Positions 18,954 to 27,728 of a stretch of DNA of 64,000 nt are shown here, one piece after another (position 1 is the stretch's first letter; each line of letters begins with the position of its first letter). Source of the DNA: Yarrowia lipolytica. Lineage: Eukaryota > Ascomycota > Dipodascomycetes > Dipodascales. The DNA is taken from contig NC_090775.1 in NCBI RefSeq assembly GCF_001761485.1, forward strand, positions 1,736,001-1,800,000, written 5' to 3'. The position numbers and the translations under genes are program-made. The notes beneath the pieces were generated by a model that had not been told where the DNA came from, searched no databases, and saw nothing but the letters and a program-made list of their open reading frames with translations.

Positions 18954-19895
18954 ATGAAACTGAGGGTCAAACTGGACCGAATCTCGCTGCTGAGAGATGT
19001 TTTAAACGCAGCAATGGCCGTCCGCAAGGAGGCATACATCATCTTCGCCCCGACGGATGTGCGAATCGTATCGCCAGCCTCCAATGACGGCACCACCATC
19101 TCGCTGTTCGCCTACTTCACCGTCGACTACCTGTGTGATCCCAACCAGTACGTTTGTGTCAGTGCGTTTGACGACATGTGTGTGTTTTTGGTGAGTCTGG
19201 ACGACTTTGCCCGGGCCCTCAAAAGCTCTAGTTCGTATCACATGGACGAGGTACGGCTCAGCTTACGTCAGTACCAGGGTCTGTTGCAACTACAAGTGCG
19301 AATCACACAGCATCGAGAAAGAGGACCCACGGTGGTGACACACAATCTTCCGGTGGATCCACGGAAACTAGAGGAGGAGAGCTACCTGCTGGTTCAGCCT
19401 GAAATCCAGCCACAGGTATACATCATGCTACCAAAACCTACGCTGAACATCGCCAAGCTCAGTGAGCGATACAAGCGGTTGGGCAAGCTCGTAACATTAA
19501 GTGCCAATAACTCGGGGTGCTTAAAACTGTCTTTGGACGCGGTCGATGTCAACGTGGAGACGGACTGGAAGGGGCTAATGAACCCGCAGCTAGACGCAGG
19601 TGAACAGGAGGAAGAACAGAGTCTACCATCTCAGGGATCGGGTCCCCATTCGTCACAGATTCGCTTCTCACAAAACTTCACTGGGGAAAGCCGTGCAAAG
19701 CCGAACAGCTCCGAGTTTGCCACCGTGTCTATTCCTTGCAAAGATTGGTGTTTACTCACCAACATGGCCCTAATTTGCGACAGTGTGGTTCTAGCCATCA
19801 GCCACGAAAGAGTGCTGACAGCTTATTGTTACACGGACCACCCCGGAGACACCAGCGGCTCTATCACTTATTACATGTCTCATATTGAGGAGTGA
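18954..19895 (+). CDS. HUS1: Checkpoint clamp subunit Hus1
   Basis: 313 residues with the Hus1 pattern over the full length: MKLRVKLDRISLLRDVLNA at the start, a SLDDFARALKSS helix, a VTHNLPV strand in the interdomain region, and a C-terminal VLAISHERVLTAYCY block matching the second PCNA-like half. Hus1 forms the 9-1-1 clamp with Rad9 and Rad1, loaded at damaged DNA to activate the ATR/Mec1 checkpoint. A Gln/Glu/Ser-rich loop (about 215-245) is an insertion in the second half. It is divergent from CGR1. Confidence 0.82.
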   Translation: MKLRVKLDRISLLRDVLNAAMAVRKEAYIIFAPTDVRIVSPASNDGTTISLFAYFTVDYLCDPNQYVCVSAFDDMCVFLVSLDDFARALKSSSSYHMDEVRLSLRQYQGLLQLQVRITQHRERGPTVVTHNLPVDPRKLEEESYLLVQPEIQPQVYIMLPKPTLNIAKLSERYKRLGKLVTLSANNSGCLKLSLDAVDVNVETDWKGLMNPQLDAGEQEEEQSLPSQGSGPHSSQIRFSQNFTGESRAKPNSSEFATVSIPCKDWCLLTNMALICDSVVLAISHERVLTAYCYTDHPGDTSGSITYYMSHIEE

Positions 19896-20992
19896 CAGAA
19901 CTGTGCGACGAAATGATCACAGCAATCGCTGGTACAATGACGTAATAGGCCTGCCAGGGGTGGCTTGTCGATTTACGCCTGCGCGTTTGTCGGTTCATCT
20001 CGTTTGCGCGTTTCATTTGCATCTTGTTTCACGGGACCCTCTGTTGCTCGGACCTATCTCTTTCAACATCACAACATAAAACAACCACCGGATCTATGCA
20101 CTCCTGCATACATCACCACTATCTCCGGGCCATGCCCCGCCATCTGTTTGGGTTGAAAGGACACCTTAGTTGGGATTCAGTTCTAAATCTTGACCTGCCC
20201 CGATGATGTGCCGATCTGAGACCCCTCGATGAGAACAATTAACACAACCCCACCCGTTAAAAGTGTCCAGACAAACACGCCAAAGGAGGTAATTGCCGGG
20301 CTGGAACTGTCTCTAAAGCTACAGAATGCACTACCACGTTGATCTATAGTGGTTATCTACGACTAACGTTGCACAATTGGTTGCTTTTTCTCTGCTAGCA
20401 CACCTGTGCTAGTGCGTCAGTTATACCAGACAGACTACGGCGAACCAACTAGTGCCCATCTCGCCAAGAGGAGCTATAACTTGGGGGTCAGTGGTCCAAG
20501 GAATACACATTCTCAGAACTTTTGATGCCCTCTACCTATGATTTATCCCTTTTTTCTATCATCATTCAGACCGCTAAAGTTTTACCCCGCCAGACGCATC
20601 CCAGCTTAAGCGAGCAGCACTACACTCAATTTACGCTCCTACTATCTCAATCTTATGCCGAGTAAATTGGGGGTCACACTTCGAAGCGTCAGGACTAGCG
20701 ATAGTGGTCTGATGAAGGGATAGGAATTCATCAACCGACTTTGTTATTCATTTTGGCAAGTTGGAGCGAGTTTTCCAGACAAAGAAACTCGTTTATCCAC
20801 CCATAACAGAATCCTCCACCAACACGGCTGACCAGGTATGAACCGTTTTTATATCGCTGAGACAAAGCTGACCGAGGGGTACATTTTCCCTTTTACCCCA
20901 CATTCGGCCTTCGTTGCTTCTACTACTCTTCTCGTTGATATATAAAATGGCGTTTTGGGTCCTCTAATCTCCTCATCAGCCAACAATCATCA
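19896..20992. other. Spacer and promoter upstream of the acetate-transporter-like gene
   Basis: About 1.1 kb. It contains a small inverted repeat (CAATTTAC near 20636 and GTAAATTG near 20663) and two copies of a TTGGGGGTCA word (near 20481 and 20664). A TATATAAAA box lies at 20938-20946 and overlaps a six-codon upstream frame (separate entry). A longer regulated promoter would fit the family, whose members respond to carbon source. Confidence 0.5.
20938..20967 (+). promoter_or_regulatory. TATA-like box and six-codon upstream frame
   Basis: TATATAAAATGG: the last bases of the TATA-like element include an ATG in good context (AAAATGG) that opens a six-codon frame (MAFWVL) ending at 20967, 25 bases before the main start. 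If transcription starts upstream of 20947 the frame would be scanned first. If the TATA is used as such, the leader would be very short and omit it. Confidence 0.4.
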
Positions 20993-21793
20993 ATGTCAGA
21001 CGATCTGAAACCCCATACCTCCCACCCACAAGATATCGAGACTCCTTCTAGCCACCAGGACGAGCCTGTTGTGCTGGGACGGGTCCGTACTTCGGGAGAA
21101 CGAGATGAATACATCCACATTGGCGGGGTCAAGTACCACCGAGACGACTTTGCCCGTGCCTTTGGTGGTACTCTTAACCCTGGTTCTGCACCCGTTCCCA
21201 CTCGTCAGTTTGGTAACGCTGCTCCTTCTGGACTGTTTGCCTTCTCCATGACCATGTTCATTCTCGGCATGTGTCTTGTCAATGCTCGTAATGTCCATGC
21301 CCCCAATGTCATGGTTGGTTGTGCCTTCTTCGGAGGAGGTCTTATCGAAGTCATTGCTGGTATCTGGGAGATTGTGGCCGAGAACACGTTTGCCGCAACC
21401 GTCTTCTTCTGTTTCGGCGCCTTCTGGTTCTCCTGGTCCATGCTCAACTTCCCCATTGGTATCGAGAAGTACTACTCCACTCCAGACGAGTTTGCACAGT
21501 CCGTGGGCATCTTCCTCATGGGCTGGTTCATCTTTGCCTTCCTCATGACGCTGTGCACGTTAAAAGCAACAGTGGCCTTCTTCCTGCTCTTCATCTCCCT
21601 CGACCTGGCCCTCATCTTCCTGGCTGCAGGCTACTTCCAGAGCAACTCCAAGCTCACCAACGCTGGAGGAGGCTTCTGTATCTCTACAGGTCTACTTGGA
21701 TGCTGGAACGGATACGCAGGTGTGGCTTCTCCACAGTCCACCTACAAGTGGCTGATCCCCAAGGCTGTGATGATGCCTGGAGCCCACCAGTGA
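20993..21793 (+). CDS. GPR1/FUN34/YaaH (AceTr) family acetate transporter paralogue
   Basis: 266 residues. The N-terminus has the family block (EYIHIGGVKYHRDDFARAFGG in part: YHRDDFARAFGGTLNPG), and the following membrane entry is NAAPSGLFAF in place of the usual NPAPLGL motif. Six hydrophobic spans follow, about residues 78-98, 107-127, 136-154, 168-188, 194-214 and 223-243, with the conserved WFIFAFLMTLCTLK in span four. The family carries acetate or proton-coupled acetate across the plasma membrane. Y. lipolytica Gpr1 controls sensitivity to acetic acid and has several paralogues. This one differs from Gpr1 itself in the N-terminus and in the NPAPLGL motif, so substrate or regulation may differ. 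Family is confident. Confidence 0.88.
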   Translation: MSDDLKPHTSHPQDIETPSSHQDEPVVLGRVRTSGERDEYIHIGGVKYHRDDFARAFGGTLNPGSAPVPTRQFGNAAPSGLFAFSMTMFILGMCLVNARNVHAPNVMVGCAFFGGGLIEVIAGIWEIVAENTFAATVFFCFGAFWFSWSMLNFPIGIEKYYSTPDEFAQSVGIFLMGWFIFAFLMTLCTLKATVAFFLLFISLDLALIFLAAGYFQSNSKLTNAGGGFCISTGLLGCWNGYAGVASPQSTYKWLIPKAVMMPGAHQ

Positions 21794-22554
21794 TAGCAAC
21801 AGGTTTATTTAATGTAACGCAATCTCTACAGTGACTACTTGTCTGACCATTAATAAAAGTAATGCTTCCCTATCATTAGATTTCATCAGGCGCTTTTATA
21901 TATATAAATGCGTGTGTGTGACCATTCGATATTGCTTCGTATTGCCCGTTTATGCTGTCTCACTTATAGTACCCCCGCAATTTTCTTAACTGAATTAAAC
22001 ACCAACCTTAACAAGTGAGACAAAATCATAACTAATCCCGTCGTCCGTCCTCACATTTATACACTCGGATATGTATAACTTGTCTGGTATCATAACAGAA
22101 TATAATACAGAGCCCATATGACTCCATTGTTTGTACTGCATTTATAAAACGCCACAAACCCACGTATTTCAACCCAGCGTATGTTTTTTCCAACGTTTAC
22201 AGGGCAGTCTGGACCCCCTTTGATCAGCTCCTACTCCAAAGACAATCGACAACCTTGCTATTGTTGGGCTCCTCTAGTCCGGTTGATCCAACAAACCAGG
22301 TGAGACAGTCTCAGGAGCCTCACTTCTTGTATCTGGAATGTCGTATAATCCAGGCTTTTAGAGACCCAGCTACAGGTAAAGCCGCACATATACAGTACAC
22401 TCCCCTTTGGCTTACAAATCCCTCAGCCAACCACCACCGTCCAAATGACTAATCAGCTTTGCAATGCCCCCAGTCATCAACTGCGTCTGTGCTTCCAACC
22501 ACGTATTGCCATCTCAGTCACTTATTGAATAAATACTGTCGAAATCGTTCGAAA
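21794..22554. other. Convergent transporter/IES1 spacer
   Basis: 0.76 kb, AT-rich at its left (TATATATATAAATG near 21898) and otherwise unremarkable. It holds the 3' ends of both genes. No RNA gene or repeat was recognised. Confidence 0.5.
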
Positions 22555-24249
22555 TCACCACAAGCTGGCTGCCCGGAAAGCCTTGCCTCGAGTCTCAAAC
22601 TTCTCGCCGTAGTCGGCAGGCAATCCAGAATTCCACTGTAGAGACCCGTGTGTAGAGTACGCAAAGCCATCCTTGGTAATCGTCGTAGTCCCACGAACAG
22701 CTTCCCCGCCACATATTCCGCCCTTCATATCGTCGTCAGAATCAAACACATCCTCATCTGAAGGAATTTCGGGAAGAATAGCCTTCCGTCGCTTCTTTCG
22801 AGCCCGCTCCTTGCGCACCTTAAAGATGTGTCGCACTTCGCCCACACACTTTTTGTGTCGCTGCTCGAGCGTCTTGATGGAAGAAGGCTTAATGACGCAA
22901 TGACTGCCTGCTAGACCCTCGGATGTGTTTTCCAAAAGCCGCTCAATGGCAGCGACAGCCTTAGGAAGCTGCAGACAGGCAAGAACGGCAACTGCAGTGG
23001 CGTGGTCTTCGCGTAGACGAGAAGCCTTGTTTCGCTTCACCTTTGGAAGACGAGCATTTTCAAACTCGATGCCCTTAAGATACATTTCTGCAAACGACTG
23101 AGAAGGGGCTGAGTCGAGAGGGGCCAGGGGGATCTTCTGGATGGGTGCAGGAAGAGCTGTAGACGAAGTAGAAGTCTTGCCTTTCTTGACGGGCGTTTCT
23201 TCCTCCTTCTTCGGTCGTCCAGTCGAAGCCACGGGCTTGATTTTGGTGCCTCCCCCATGCCCTCCAACAACAACAGTGGTAGGCGATTGGGAGACAGACT
23301 CGATGTACTCCTCCCGCACTGCTCGCATCTGCTGTGCAAACTCCTTCTCCTCTTCAGTGTCCACATTCTCGAGCTCTGCTTCATGAGGCAGCAGTTCCAC
23401 GAGCTCTGGGATCTGTGTCGACGAACCAAAGGGGTTCTGCAGGAGCTCTTCTTCCTCGAGGTTGGTTTCCAAAAAGGCCCAGGCAAGCCACAAAAAGGCC
23501 TGAGCTCGAGAAGCAGACGAAAGATTGGCGTCCATGATCAGGTCGCAAAATTCAAATTGATCGTAGAAGAAACGGGCGTTCACAAAGGCCGAGTTGGACG
23601 ACAACAGCGACACAAGGTTTATGGCGTTGCAGTGGGGCACTTCTCCGTTGGAGATCATGGCGTTGATGGTGTCGGGTTCAGACTTGCCCTCACAGGCACC
23701 CTTGAGAATAGATTTCAACCGAGGTGCGTCCTGCAGCTGTTTGTACTCGTTTTTGGAGTTGGAGTTCTGCAGAGAGGGGATGGGATGATAGGTTCGCAGC
23801 TGGGCTCTCATCTCGGGGAAGAAGTTCAGAGTGGTGTTCATTCGTCCAATGTTGACGAGCAGACACACCATGGCCATATTGAGACCGGCTTCTCTGTCAC
23901 CCATGAGCTTGTCATGCAGCACACGTGAGCATTTGGGTGACTTGGCCATGGCTTTGATGTAGCAATCGGCAAATGTGTATCCCCCTCGTCTGGGCGTCGA
24001 TTCGTTGTGATCCTCCATGTTGTATCTGTTGCTGAAGACGCGCATTTCGTTGCGGAAGATGCAGCTGAGAAAATCAAACTGGATGTCGACTCGCCACAGC
24101 GGCTCTCCGTCCTTCTTCTTGAGATGCAGAATCTTGGGGTTGGTCAATCGCGGCTGGTACTGTCGTTTTTTGGCCGATCCAGGCGACCCCTCCTTCTTCG
24201 GCGTCTCCGGCGACTCGTGCACCGGGTCGTACTTCATCGAGTCGGACAT
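22555..24249 (-). CDS. IES1: INO80 chromatin-remodelling complex subunit Ies1
   Basis: 564 residues from the Met at 24249 (MSDSMKYDPVHE). The frame stays open 37 codons further to 24360, but a TATATAAAA box at 24394-24402 puts the likely transcript start close to or inside that extension. The conserved fungal Ies1 region spans about residues 30-260: KKKDGEPLWRVDIQFDFL, TFADCYIKAMAKSPKCS, GRMNTTLNFFPEMRAQLRTY, QLQDAPRLKSILKGA, and RAQAFLWLAWAFLE. Ies1 is a fungal-specific subunit of the INO80 nucleosome-sliding complex. The C-terminal half is charged and low complexity, ending in a conserved-looking GFAYSTHGSLQWNSGLP segment. Confidence 0.87.
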   Translation of the reverse strand: MSDSMKYDPVHESPETPKKEGSPGSAKKRQYQPRLTNPKILHLKKKDGEPLWRVDIQFDFLSCIFRNEMRVFSNRYNMEDHNESTPRRGGYTFADCYIKAMAKSPKCSRVLHDKLMGDREAGLNMAMVCLLVNIGRMNTTLNFFPEMRAQLRTYHPIPSLQNSNSKNEYKQLQDAPRLKSILKGACEGKSEPDTINAMISNGEVPHCNAINLVSLLSSNSAFVNARFFYDQFEFCDLIMDANLSSASRAQAFLWLAWAFLETNLEEEELLQNPFGSSTQIPELVELLPHEAELENVDTEEEKEFAQQMRAVREEYIESVSQSPTTVVVGGHGGGTKIKPVASTGRPKKEEETPVKKGKTSTSSTALPAPIQKIPLAPLDSAPSQSFAEMYLKGIEFENARLPKVKRNKASRLREDHATAVAVLACLQLPKAVAAIERLLENTSEGLAGSHCVIKPSSIKTLEQRHKKCVGEVRHIFKVRKERARKKRRKAILPEIPSDEDVFDSDDDMKGGICGGEAVRGTTTITKDGFAYSTHGSLQWNSGLPADYGEKFETRGKAFRAASLW

Positions 24250-24393
24250 GGCGTTGTGTAGATGTGGAGAGTGGTTGAATGGGTGGTTAAGTTTAAGAAC
24301 CGGACTTGGTGATGTATAAAAGTGGAGTATTTGGGACACTGCATGCACAATATGCGCCATATCAAAAATGTGTGGAGGCGAACCGAAGAGGCG

Positions 24394-24402
24394 TTTTATA
24401 TA
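24394..24402 (-). promoter_or_regulatory. TATA box of IES1
   Basis: TATATAAAA on the minus strand, 145 bp before the chosen start codon. It is the best match to the consensus near this gene. Confidence 0.4.
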
Positions 24403-24797
24403 GAAAAAATGAATGAATGATTATTGAACTGATGGAGACCGCCATCTCATCCCAAAGTGCTATGAGACAATTACAATCAGTGAACCCGGTCTGTTGGGAA
24501 TGTCTCCCCTTTATTCCCAATATTGAAGAAGGCATCACTTGTCAAAATTGGCAACCCTTACAAGTTCAAGAGAGTAGCTTAGCTGGTAAAGACTCGTACT
24601 GGTTCAGAGTCTAGTGGGTTGATAGGAATGGCTGGCTTACGCACGTTGAAGTGTTTACCTACCTATCTATAAAATCACTTGTATCTCTCTTCAGTCCTCT
24701 ATTGTCACTCGCCACGCTCAATACATCCATCATTTATTAAATATCACAATTGTCAGCTTAAATACTTTTCATCCTCGCTCTTCTAATACTGGTCTAA
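24403..24797. other. Spacer between XPR6 stop and IES1 promoter
   Basis: Short spacer downstream of XPR6 and upstream of IES1. It holds the 5S-like relic described separately. Confidence 0.5.
24574..24640 (+). pseudogene. Probable 5S rRNA relic
   Basis: GTAGCTTAGCTGGTAA resembles the A-box region of fungal 5S rRNA (GTAGTTAAGCTGGTAA), and TAGTGGGTTGATAGG about 22 bases later resembles the C-box region (TAGTGGGTGACCATA), at nearly the right spacing. A looser GGAATGGCTGGCTTAC follows in the order expected of the 3' half. The 5' half is hardly recognisable, with only a weak TTCAAGAGAGTAG-like match. Y. lipolytica 5S genes are dispersed singly through the genome, so isolated decayed copies are expected. 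Compared from memory to S. cerevisiae 5S, so confidence is modest. A tRNA reading was tried and fits less well. Confidence 0.35.
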
Positions 24798-27728
24798 TTA
24801 TCCCAGGAGATTCTGCCGGTCGTTATCCCGCTTGTCAGCCTCCATGGAGACCCGATTCAACTCAGGCTCAACGTCATGGGCATCTTCGCCCTCATCCGAA
24901 ATTCGAAACATGTCGTCATCATCCTCGACCTCAGCAAACGGATCGTAGAGTCGATCATTATCACCAGATCGACGATGAGTGTCTTCTGGGTACACAAAGT
25001 CGTCGTCTGAGTCGTCGTGAGGAATGAGATCGAACTCAAAGGAAGAAGCAGAAGGAGCATCCTTGGACCGGTTTCGTCGAACCCGGTTTCGTCGAGTGAC
25101 ACAGGCGTAGATGCCAATCACTGCAATGAACCCTCCCACCAGGAGAACCGCTCCATACAACCATGCAGATTTTTTCGACGACAGATCGGGCCACCATGAG
25201 GTGTGGCTGTCGGATGAGTCGGAGGAAGAGTCAGAATTATCCACAGGCTTCTCCTCAGGCTTCTCCTCGGGCTTCTTTTCGTCAGAAGGCTTATCCTCGG
25301 GCGCGTCCTCGGGCTTATCCTCGGGTTTATCTTCTGGCGTATCTTCCGGTTTATCCTCGGGCTTGTCTTCAGGCTTATCTTCCTTCTGATCACCCTTGTC
25401 GTCCTCCTTATTACCCTCCTCCTTGTTCTCGTCCTCGGGCTTTTTCTCTCCCTCCTTCTCGCCCTCCTTGTTCTCGTCCTCAGGCTTGCTCTCGCCCTCC
25501 TTGTTCTCCTCTCGCTTATCCTTCTGCTCGCCGAAAACGTTGAGCTGCCAGTTAACAAGCTCCACCTGATCCTGCTCGCCAGTGTTCTCAACCGTGAGCT
25601 CCCAATCACCTTCTCCCTCGTCGGCCCAGTGAGCAACAGACATGAAAGCCCAGTTGTCGTAACCATCCTTGGACCGATCGTCTCGTCTGAGAGCAGCCAG
25701 TTCAGAGACGACACCTCGAGGACCCTTGAGAAGAACTCGCACGTGACCTCGGTACGAAGCTTCCAAGTTGAGGACAGCAGTAATATGCTCAGCTCGCTTG
25801 AAATTCACCTTGTCAAGATCGTCTCGAGTCACAGTAATCACACTTTTTAGTGGCTCATTGTACTTGACCTTCTGAGACACGGTCTTAACTTCAGAATGGA
25901 AAGAAGTCTGGTTGTTAACCAAGTTCCACCCCTCAGCAAGCTCGACAATTTTGGAAGCATCAAGCTTGCCGTAGCCAAACTGATGATGGAATCTCTGTCC
26001 AGAAGCAGTATCTTGCCATCCATCATCATTGGAGTTGATCTCAACAGCGGAATAAAGTGCCAGATACTGCATATCTCGCCACGTGAGGTCAGGGCGCACA
26101 GAAAGAGCCAGGGCAAACACACCTGCAGCCAGAGGTGCAGCTGCAGATGTACCTCCATGTTGGTTCTGGCACCGAGGAGCAGCACTTTTGTCGTCAATGG
26201 CATTAATGTCGGTACCAACAATATAATGTTCTGATCCAGACGAATAAGTGACAACCATGTTCGCTGAACAAGCCTCAGAGTAGTAAGGATGACCATCGTT
26301 GAAGTCCAGAGCTCCAACAGTAATGGAATAAATGGAGTTTGTGTAACCATCAAAGTTGCAGTTGTCTCCCCGAGAACCACCGTTTCCAGACGCAAACACA
26401 AACACGTTGCCCTTGCCCTGTCGCCCATTAGTGATGGCGTTCACCATAGCGTCCTTGACAACCTTTCCTGGTCGAGCCATAGTCTGGCCGTTATCAGGAG
26501 GGCCCCAGGAGCACGAATAAATGTCGTTCTTGTCCATTTCGTAATTGATAGCCAAAGCCTCGATATCCTCTGCAATCTCCTTGGACAAGATTCTGATGCC
26601 GGCTACCTTGGAGTCGTAGGCCACTCCGACACCACAGACGTTGTTTCTGACTGCAGCAATTTCGCCAGCGCATCTAGTGCCGTGGTAATCGTCGTGAGAG
26701 CTGGGTTTGGGATCGCTCTTATTGAAGTTGAAGTCCCAGGATCCCTCGGCGAAGTAGTTGGCCTTGATATCCTCAGCGTTCATGTCCAGACCATCATCCA
26801 CAACGGCGGTGACTACTCCCCAGCCCGTCACGTTTCTGAGCCACAAACCTGTCACATTGAGATCATGACCTGCCTTGTGCACATTATGCAGGTACCACTG
26901 CTTCCAGAGCGACGGGTCCTTGATTCCAACCTCGTCCGGATAGTACTTTCTGTACACGTCATACAGAGAGTCATCGGGCATACCTCCGTACATGCTTTCG
27001 TCAACGGGTTTCCACTGGACAGGCATAGCGGGAGAAGCGTCATCGTCATCTTCATCTTCATCGTCGTCGTCATCCTCCTCCCCATCTTCCTTGTCGTCAC
27101 CTTTATTGTCCTCCTTGTCACCTTCCTTCTGTGCTTCCTGGCCTTCCTTTTTGTCGTCCTTCTGATCCTCCTTTTTGTCACCCTTGTCGTCCTGGGCCTT
27201 CTGAGCCTCCTCTGCTCTTCTCTTGATCTCCTTCAAGTACTCCATTTCCTCCTCGGTCCAGTTGACTGGAGCTCTCTTATGAATCCTCCGTTCACTCAGC
27301 ACCTCCAAAGACCCCAGTCCCCTCTCAGACCAGTCATAATCCAACCGCTCAAGAGCTACCAGTCTCTTCTCAACGTCCTCCTCGCTCATGCCATACTTCT
27401 TCTGCAGCTTTTCTCGCTTGCGAAGCTCTCTCTTGGCCAGTACGCCACCTGCAACCTCCAGTCGGTCCTGATCTCGAATGTTCTCGATCGGTGCGTACTC
27501 TTTAGGGGCAGAAAACACATATGTGTTGGGAATCGTGCCCACAGGATGCTCAAACGTCCACTGTCCATGGTCCAACCCACTCACAGAAGCCTCAAACTCC
27601 CGGGGATCAAGCCCATCTCGAAGACTCAGGGCCACATAGACACGGGAGTCGTAATCTCGTTCCTTGTGTGGTAGTTGAGCTACTGCCTGAGATGCCAGCA
27701 GGAGCCCTAAAATGAATTTCCTCAGCAT
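24798..27728 (-). CDS. XPR6: Kex2-type dibasic prohormone-processing endoprotease Xpr6
   Basis: 976 residues from the Met at 27728, equal to the known Xpr6 length; the frame continues to 28016 but the upstream part lacks a signal peptide. Order: signal peptide (1-18, cut after AVA), propeptide with Lys-Arg sites near 99-100 and 151-152, a Lys/Glu/Asp-rich acidic linker (about 167-230), the subtilisin/kexin catalytic domain (about 255-580), a P/homo-B domain (to about 725), a stalk with EDKPEDKP repeats, one membrane span (about 865-885) and an acidic cytosolic tail for Golgi retention. Catalytic residues visible: Asp311 (VVDDG), His349 (YHGTRC), Asn449 (SGNGG) and Ser528 (GGTSAAAP). It cleaves after Lys-Arg in the late Golgi, maturing secreted proteins such as the alkaline extracellular protease. 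Confidence 0.97.
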   Translation of the reverse strand: MLRKFILGLLLASQAVAQLPHKERDYDSRVYVALSLRDGLDPREFEASVSGLDHGQWTFEHPVGTIPNTYVFSAPKEYAPIENIRDQDRLEVAGGVLAKRELRKREKLQKKYGMSEEDVEKRLVALERLDYDWSERGLGSLEVLSERRIHKRAPVNWTEEEMEYLKEIKRRAEEAQKAQDDKGDKKEDQKDDKKEGQEAQKEGDKEDNKGDDKEDGEEDDDDDEDEDDDDASPAMPVQWKPVDESMYGGMPDDSLYDVYRKYYPDEVGIKDPSLWKQWYLHNVHKAGHDLNVTGLWLRNVTGWGVVTAVVDDGLDMNAEDIKANYFAEGSWDFNFNKSDPKPSSHDDYHGTRCAGEIAAVRNNVCGVGVAYDSKVAGIRILSKEIAEDIEALAINYEMDKNDIYSCSWGPPDNGQTMARPGKVVKDAMVNAITNGRQGKGNVFVFASGNGGSRGDNCNFDGYTNSIYSITVGALDFNDGHPYYSEACSANMVVTYSSGSEHYIVGTDINAIDDKSAAPRCQNQHGGTSAAAPLAAGVFALALSVRPDLTWRDMQYLALYSAVEINSNDDGWQDTASGQRFHHQFGYGKLDASKIVELAEGWNLVNNQTSFHSEVKTVSQKVKYNEPLKSVITVTRDDLDKVNFKRAEHITAVLNLEASYRGHVRVLLKGPRGVVSELAALRRDDRSKDGYDNWAFMSVAHWADEGEGDWELTVENTGEQDQVELVNWQLNVFGEQKDKREENKEGESKPEDENKEGEKEGEKKPEDENKEEGNKEDDKGDQKEDKPEDKPEDKPEDTPEDKPEDKPEDAPEDKPSDEKKPEEKPEEKPVDNSDSSSDSSDSHTSWWPDLSSKKSAWLYGAVLLVGGFIAVIGIYACVTRRNRVRRNRSKDAPSASSFEFDLIPHDDSDDDFVYPEDTHRRSGDNDRLYDPFAEVEDDDDMFRISDEGEDAHDVEPELNRVSMEADKRDNDRQNLLG
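25250..25520 (-). repeat. EDKPEDKP-type repeats in the XPR6 stalk
   Basis: In-frame 12-bp repeats (plus strand CTCGGGCTTATC) code for PEDK copies, followed by looser Glu/Lys/Asn blocks. They lie between the P domain and the transmembrane segment and probably form a flexible stalk. Confidence 0.85.

Noticed and set aside
24569-24625. tRNA gene (TAGCTTAGCTGG A-box-like and GGTTCAGAGTC B-box-like words)
   Set aside because: The anticodon arm is missing and the acceptor stem does not pair; the 5S reading explains more bases in the right order.
26289-27674. 461-codon plus-strand frame over XPR6
   Set aside because: Antisense shadow with hydrophobic runs created by reversed Asp/Glu/Lys codons.
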